Part shown: in pieces, positions 61,526 to 64,000 of the stretch | How the letters are laid out: each line of letters starts with the position of its first letter | Numbering within the stretch: the stretch's first letter is position 1 | From: Mucilaginibacter sabulilitoris | Lineage (GTDB): Bacteria > Bacteroidota > Bacteroidia > Sphingobacteriales > Sphingobacteriaceae | Assembly: GCF_034262375.1 (NCBI RefSeq) | Contig: NZ_CP139558.1 | Span: forward strand, 1,612,001 to 1,676,000 | Length of the DNA stretch: 64,000 bases | Direction of reading: 5' to 3' | Position numbers and translations under genes: made by a program | The notes under the pieces: model-generated | What the model was told of the DNA's origin: nothing | Database searches by the model: none | What the model saw: the letters and a program-made list of their open reading frames with translations, nothing else

Positions 61526-62620
61526 ATGAAAAAAACCTCTACTGTACTGACGATTTTATCGGCTGTCTTAATTCTGGCTTCAAGTTGTAAAGACAACAAA
61601 AACGACAACCCCACACCGACCTACGATATTCCAACAACCTATAATTTCACCAACGCAGATTTTAGTGATGCCACTACCCGTTTAAGTATGGTTACTGAAA
61701 TGTCGAATTTAATGAAGGTAGCTACAACCGGTACCCTTGATGGTCAGACATTAAAAAATATGTTTGCCAACACAAATTCACCTTTTACCGGTGCAGCCGC
61801 GGCTTATAATACTTCAGGCTTACAGATAAAAAATCAATGCGCTACCCTTTTACAAACGGATGTGTCAAATTATATTGACACTTTGGTAAAGGCCAGCAAA
61901 TCAGGCGTACCGGCAAGCAGGGGAGTTGCAGGTGTTGGTGCCAGCTCGGCAAATCCGGCTTCAAAGTACGCGTTGAACGGCAGAGGGGCAAACTATGCGC
62001 AAATCTTCAACAAAAGCGTAATGGGCGGTTTAATAACTTACCAGATTGTTAACAGCATGAGCGCCGCTATGGGTTCATCGCTTGATAATACTACTGTGGT
62101 TGCCGGCAAAGGTACCGCGGCGGAGCATAACTGGGATATAGCGTTTGGCTATTGGGGTGTACCTATTGATTTCCCTACCAATAAAACCGGTGCCAAACTT
62201 TGGGGAAGCTACAGTACCCAGGTTGACTCAGGTTTCCATGCTAACAAAATTTTAATGGATGCTTTCCTGAAAGGCCGTGCAGCTATCAGCAACAAGGATA
62301 ACAAAACCAGAGATGAGCAGGCTACAATTATCCTGCAAACTATGGAAAGATTAACCGGCGCCGCTGTTTTACAGGAAGTTAAAGAAATAAAGGAATCATT
62401 AAATGATAATATGGCCAGAAACAGCCGCCTCTCTGAGTGCTATGGATTTGTTTATTCATTAAAATATAATCCTAAACGTAAAATTACCGATGCGCAGATA
62501 GATGCAATCCTGGCCCTGTTCCCGGCAAGCTTTTATGATTTAACCTTAGAGCAGGTGAACGCCATCCGCGATGCTGTAGCTAAACAGTACGATTTTGAAT
62601 CGGTAAAAGACATTCTTTAA
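61526..62620 (+). CDS. DUF4856 domain lipoprotein
   Basis: A protein of 364 residues. The lipobox ILASSC puts the lipid cysteine at about 21. The mature chain opens YDIPTTYNFTNADFSDATTR, the recognisable start of DUF4856, and contains AAEHNWDIAFGYWGVPIDFP (about 192-211) and a Lys/Asp-rich helical C-terminal half. DUF4856 proteins are usually found beside imelysin and HTTM proteins, as here, and are thought to belong to metal (iron) acquisition at the cell surface. The ATG at 61526 is chosen since the upstream ATG at 61421 lies inside the response regulator gene and would hide the signal peptide. Confidence 0.87.
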   Translation: MKKTSTVLTILSAVLILASSCKDNKNDNPTPTYDIPTTYNFTNADFSDATTRLSMVTEMSNLMKVATTGTLDGQTLKNMFANTNSPFTGAAAAYNTSGLQIKNQCATLLQTDVSNYIDTLVKASKSGVPASRGVAGVGASSANPASKYALNGRGANYAQIFNKSVMGGLITYQIVNSMSAAMGSSLDNTTVVAGKGTAAEHNWDIAFGYWGVPIDFPTNKTGAKLWGSYSTQVDSGFHANKILMDAFLKGRAAISNKDNKTRDEQATIILQTMERLTGAAVLQEVKEIKESLNDNMARNSRLSECYGFVYSLKYNPKRKITDAQIDAILALFPASFYDLTLEQVNAIRDAVAKQYDFESVKDIL

Positions 62621-62649
62621 TCAGGTAAATAATAAATGAGCAAAAAATT

Positions 62650-62682
62650 AACCACCCGTACTGTAATTGTGCGGGTGGTTTT
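62650..62682 (+). terminator. Stem-loop between the DUF4856 and imelysin genes
   Basis: AACCACCCG and CGGGTGGTT form a perfect 9-bp stem around a 13-base loop, followed by a short T run (TTTT). It ends only about 20 bp before the imelysin start codon. It may lower expression of the downstream genes relative to DUF4856. Confidence 0.7.
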
Positions 62683-62700
62683 ACTATAAAAATCCAAACT

Positions 62701-63822
62701 ATGCGTAAATTCATTTATACAGCTTTAATAGCTGTTTCGGCGTTTGTACTCATCCAATCGTGTTCAAAATCAAACTCCGGTTCCGGACCAGCTGATGGGG
62801 GCGATAAAGGCTCGTCATTTGATCGTAAGGGCATGCTCACCAATCTGAGTACCAATATTATAATCCCGGCATATACAGCTTTTCAAACATCGGTTACTAA
62901 TTTAGATGCCGCTGTTACTGCCTTTAATACAGCCCCTAATGCTACCACATTAGTAGCAGCGCAAACCGCGTTTAAAGCTTCCTACCTGCAATGGCAGTCA
63001 ACATCAGAATTTGATTTTGGCCCGGCAGCCGATGTCACTTTAAGAGCTAATACCAATACTTATCCGCTTGATGTCGGTCAGGTAAATGATAATATTACCG
63101 CAGGTACATACGATCCTGATTTTCTGAAAAACCTGTCGGCTAAAGGTTTGCCCGCCCTTGATTACCTGTTATTTGGAACAGGAGTTGATAATAATGCCAT
63201 ACTATTGCAATACACAAGTGATGCTAAGGCAGCTAATAGGAAAGCATACCTTGCCAAGCTGTCGGCCGAACTGAAAACTAATATAACCAAAGTAACGGCT
63301 GCCTGGAACGGCGCTTATAAAGCCACTTTCTTAAATGCTACCGGTACAGATGTAGGCAGTTCTACCGGGCAATTGATTAACCAGCTGGTTTTTGATTACG
63401 AGATACTTAAAAATTATGAAATAGGTATTCCAGCAGGTGTACAATCAATGGGTACCACATTCCCGGAGAAAGTTCAGGCATATAATGCTAAAATTTCGGT
63501 ACAGCTGGCACTGGCTCATTTGCAAGCCATACTTGATATTTACACCGGTAAAGACGGAATAGGACTTGATGATTATTTAATTTCTGCCAAAGCTAAAGCT
63601 TCAGATGGCAGTTCGCTCAATGATACTATTTTAAAACAATTCGCTACTGCAAAAACCAAATTACAGATATTAAAAGATCCATTGTCTGATAATATCAAGA
63701 ACAATAATGCCGCTGTTACCGCTGCTTATACTGAGTTGCAAAAGCTAACGGTATTGCTAAAAACGGATATGACATCGTCATTAGGGATATTGATTACCTA
63801 CGGAGATAACGACGGAGACTAA
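62701..63822 (+). CDS. Imelysin family lipoprotein (IrpA-like)
   Basis: A protein of 373 residues. The lipobox VLIQSC puts the lipid cysteine at about 21. The helical-bundle imelysin domain (about 45-365) has TLVAAQTAFKASYLQWQSTS and then YPLDVGQVNDNI. In place of the classical G-x-H-x-x-E motif it has GLPALDYLLFGTG (about 155-167): proline for histidine and aspartate for glutamate. That suggests the IPPA-like branch, whose metal site differs. Imelysins are insulin-cleaving-like, iron-regulated surface proteins without proven peptidase activity. It lies between the DUF4856 and HTTM genes. Confidence 0.9.
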   Translation: MRKFIYTALIAVSAFVLIQSCSKSNSGSGPADGGDKGSSFDRKGMLTNLSTNIIIPAYTAFQTSVTNLDAAVTAFNTAPNATTLVAAQTAFKASYLQWQSTSEFDFGPAADVTLRANTNTYPLDVGQVNDNITAGTYDPDFLKNLSAKGLPALDYLLFGTGVDNNAILLQYTSDAKAANRKAYLAKLSAELKTNITKVTAAWNGAYKATFLNATGTDVGSSTGQLINQLVFDYEILKNYEIGIPAGVQSMGTTFPEKVQAYNAKISVQLALAHLQAILDIYTGKDGIGLDDYLISAKAKASDGSSLNDTILKQFATAKTKLQILKDPLSDNIKNNNAAVTAAYTELQKLTVLLKTDMTSSLGILITYGDNDGD

Positions 63823-63826
63823 AAAC

Positions 63827-64000
63827 ATGCTCAGTTCCGTAAAGGAAAAGTTCCTGATATTTTTTAATGCACAAAGGCATATTGCTCCCCTTGCTGTTTT
63901 ACGTATGGCATTCGGGAGCATTATGCTTGTTAGCGTTGTGCGTTTTTTATTGAAGGGCTGGGTTAATGCTTTTTATATCAAACCTAAACTTCACTTTACT
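63827..64000 (+). CDS. HTTM domain membrane protein, N-terminal part (runs off the window)
   Basis: An open frame of 58 codons from an ATG four bases behind the imelysin stop to the window edge. It has APLAVLRMAFGSIMLVSVVR (about 21-40), a membrane helix, then FYIKPKLHFT, the conserved start of HTTM (horizontally transferred transmembrane, vitamin-K-dependent-carboxylase-like) proteins. HTTM genes beside imelysin genes are a known Bacteroidota arrangement. The rest of the protein is outside the window. Confidence 0.82.
   Translation, partial: MLSSVKEKFLIFFNAQRHIAPLAVLRMAFGSIMLVSVVRFLLKGWVNAFYIKPKLHFT

Overview
The window looks like a chromosome segment of a Bacteroidota bacterium, most likely Sphingobacteriaceae (Mucilaginibacter/Pedobacter-like). 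The pointers are a FecI-type sigma factor / FecR / SusC / SusD cassette, many lipoproteins with a short N-terminal lipobox, a UpxY-type NusG paralogue heading an exopolysaccharide (EPS) operon, an A+T-rich intergenic style and moderate G+C. I see no tRNA, rRNA, CRISPR array, insertion sequence or phage gene.

Layout. 1-8 kb: a truncated methyltransferase divergent from a LysR regulator over nested palindromes, a PiT phosphate transporter with a universal stress protein, a CPA1-type Na+/H+ antiporter, and a TonB-dependent-receptor-like protein. 8.1-24.5 kb, all on the minus strand: a peptide-utilisation-type locus. In transcription order it reads FecI-like sigma factor, FecR anti-sigma, SusC, SusD, small lipoprotein, M20 peptidase, M14 peptidase, M20 amidohydrolase, M14 peptidase. 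The two M14 proteins are full-length paralogues. The SusC leader carries an intrinsic terminator pointing the wrong way, which suggests an antisense RNA. The sigma gene has no usual start codon.

25-30 kb: a PAS/AraC-HTH/PAS/PAS protein, a receiver-CRP fusion regulator, and glmS, whose upstream region holds two CRP-type dyads 22 bp apart. 30.6-59.9 kb: a large plus-strand EPS locus of the Wzx/Wzy type. It has export genes (Wza, Wzc tyrosine kinase), the NusG-like antiterminator behind a leader with a duplicated hairpin element, a UDP-HexNAc dehydrogenase, a flippase, a polymerase, an initiating phosphosugar transferase, five glycosyltransferases, aminotransferases, a deacetylase-like protein, an asparagine-synthetase-like amidotransferase, a GINT1-type protein, a UDP-glucuronate 4-epimerase, a pectate lyase, a PhyH oxygenase, GNAT and FemAB-like transferases, and a CapD-type 4,6-dehydratase. 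Together these suggest an acidic polysaccharide containing amino sugars and uronic acids, with its own lyase. A small lipoprotein and the pectate lyase share an unrecognised surface module.

60-64 kb: a small HTH protein, a NarL-type response regulator, and a DUF4856 / imelysin / HTTM cluster of the kind linked to metal (iron) handling. A CsoR/CstR-like palindrome stands ahead of that cluster.

Domain calls come from motif recognition in the translations. No database search was run.
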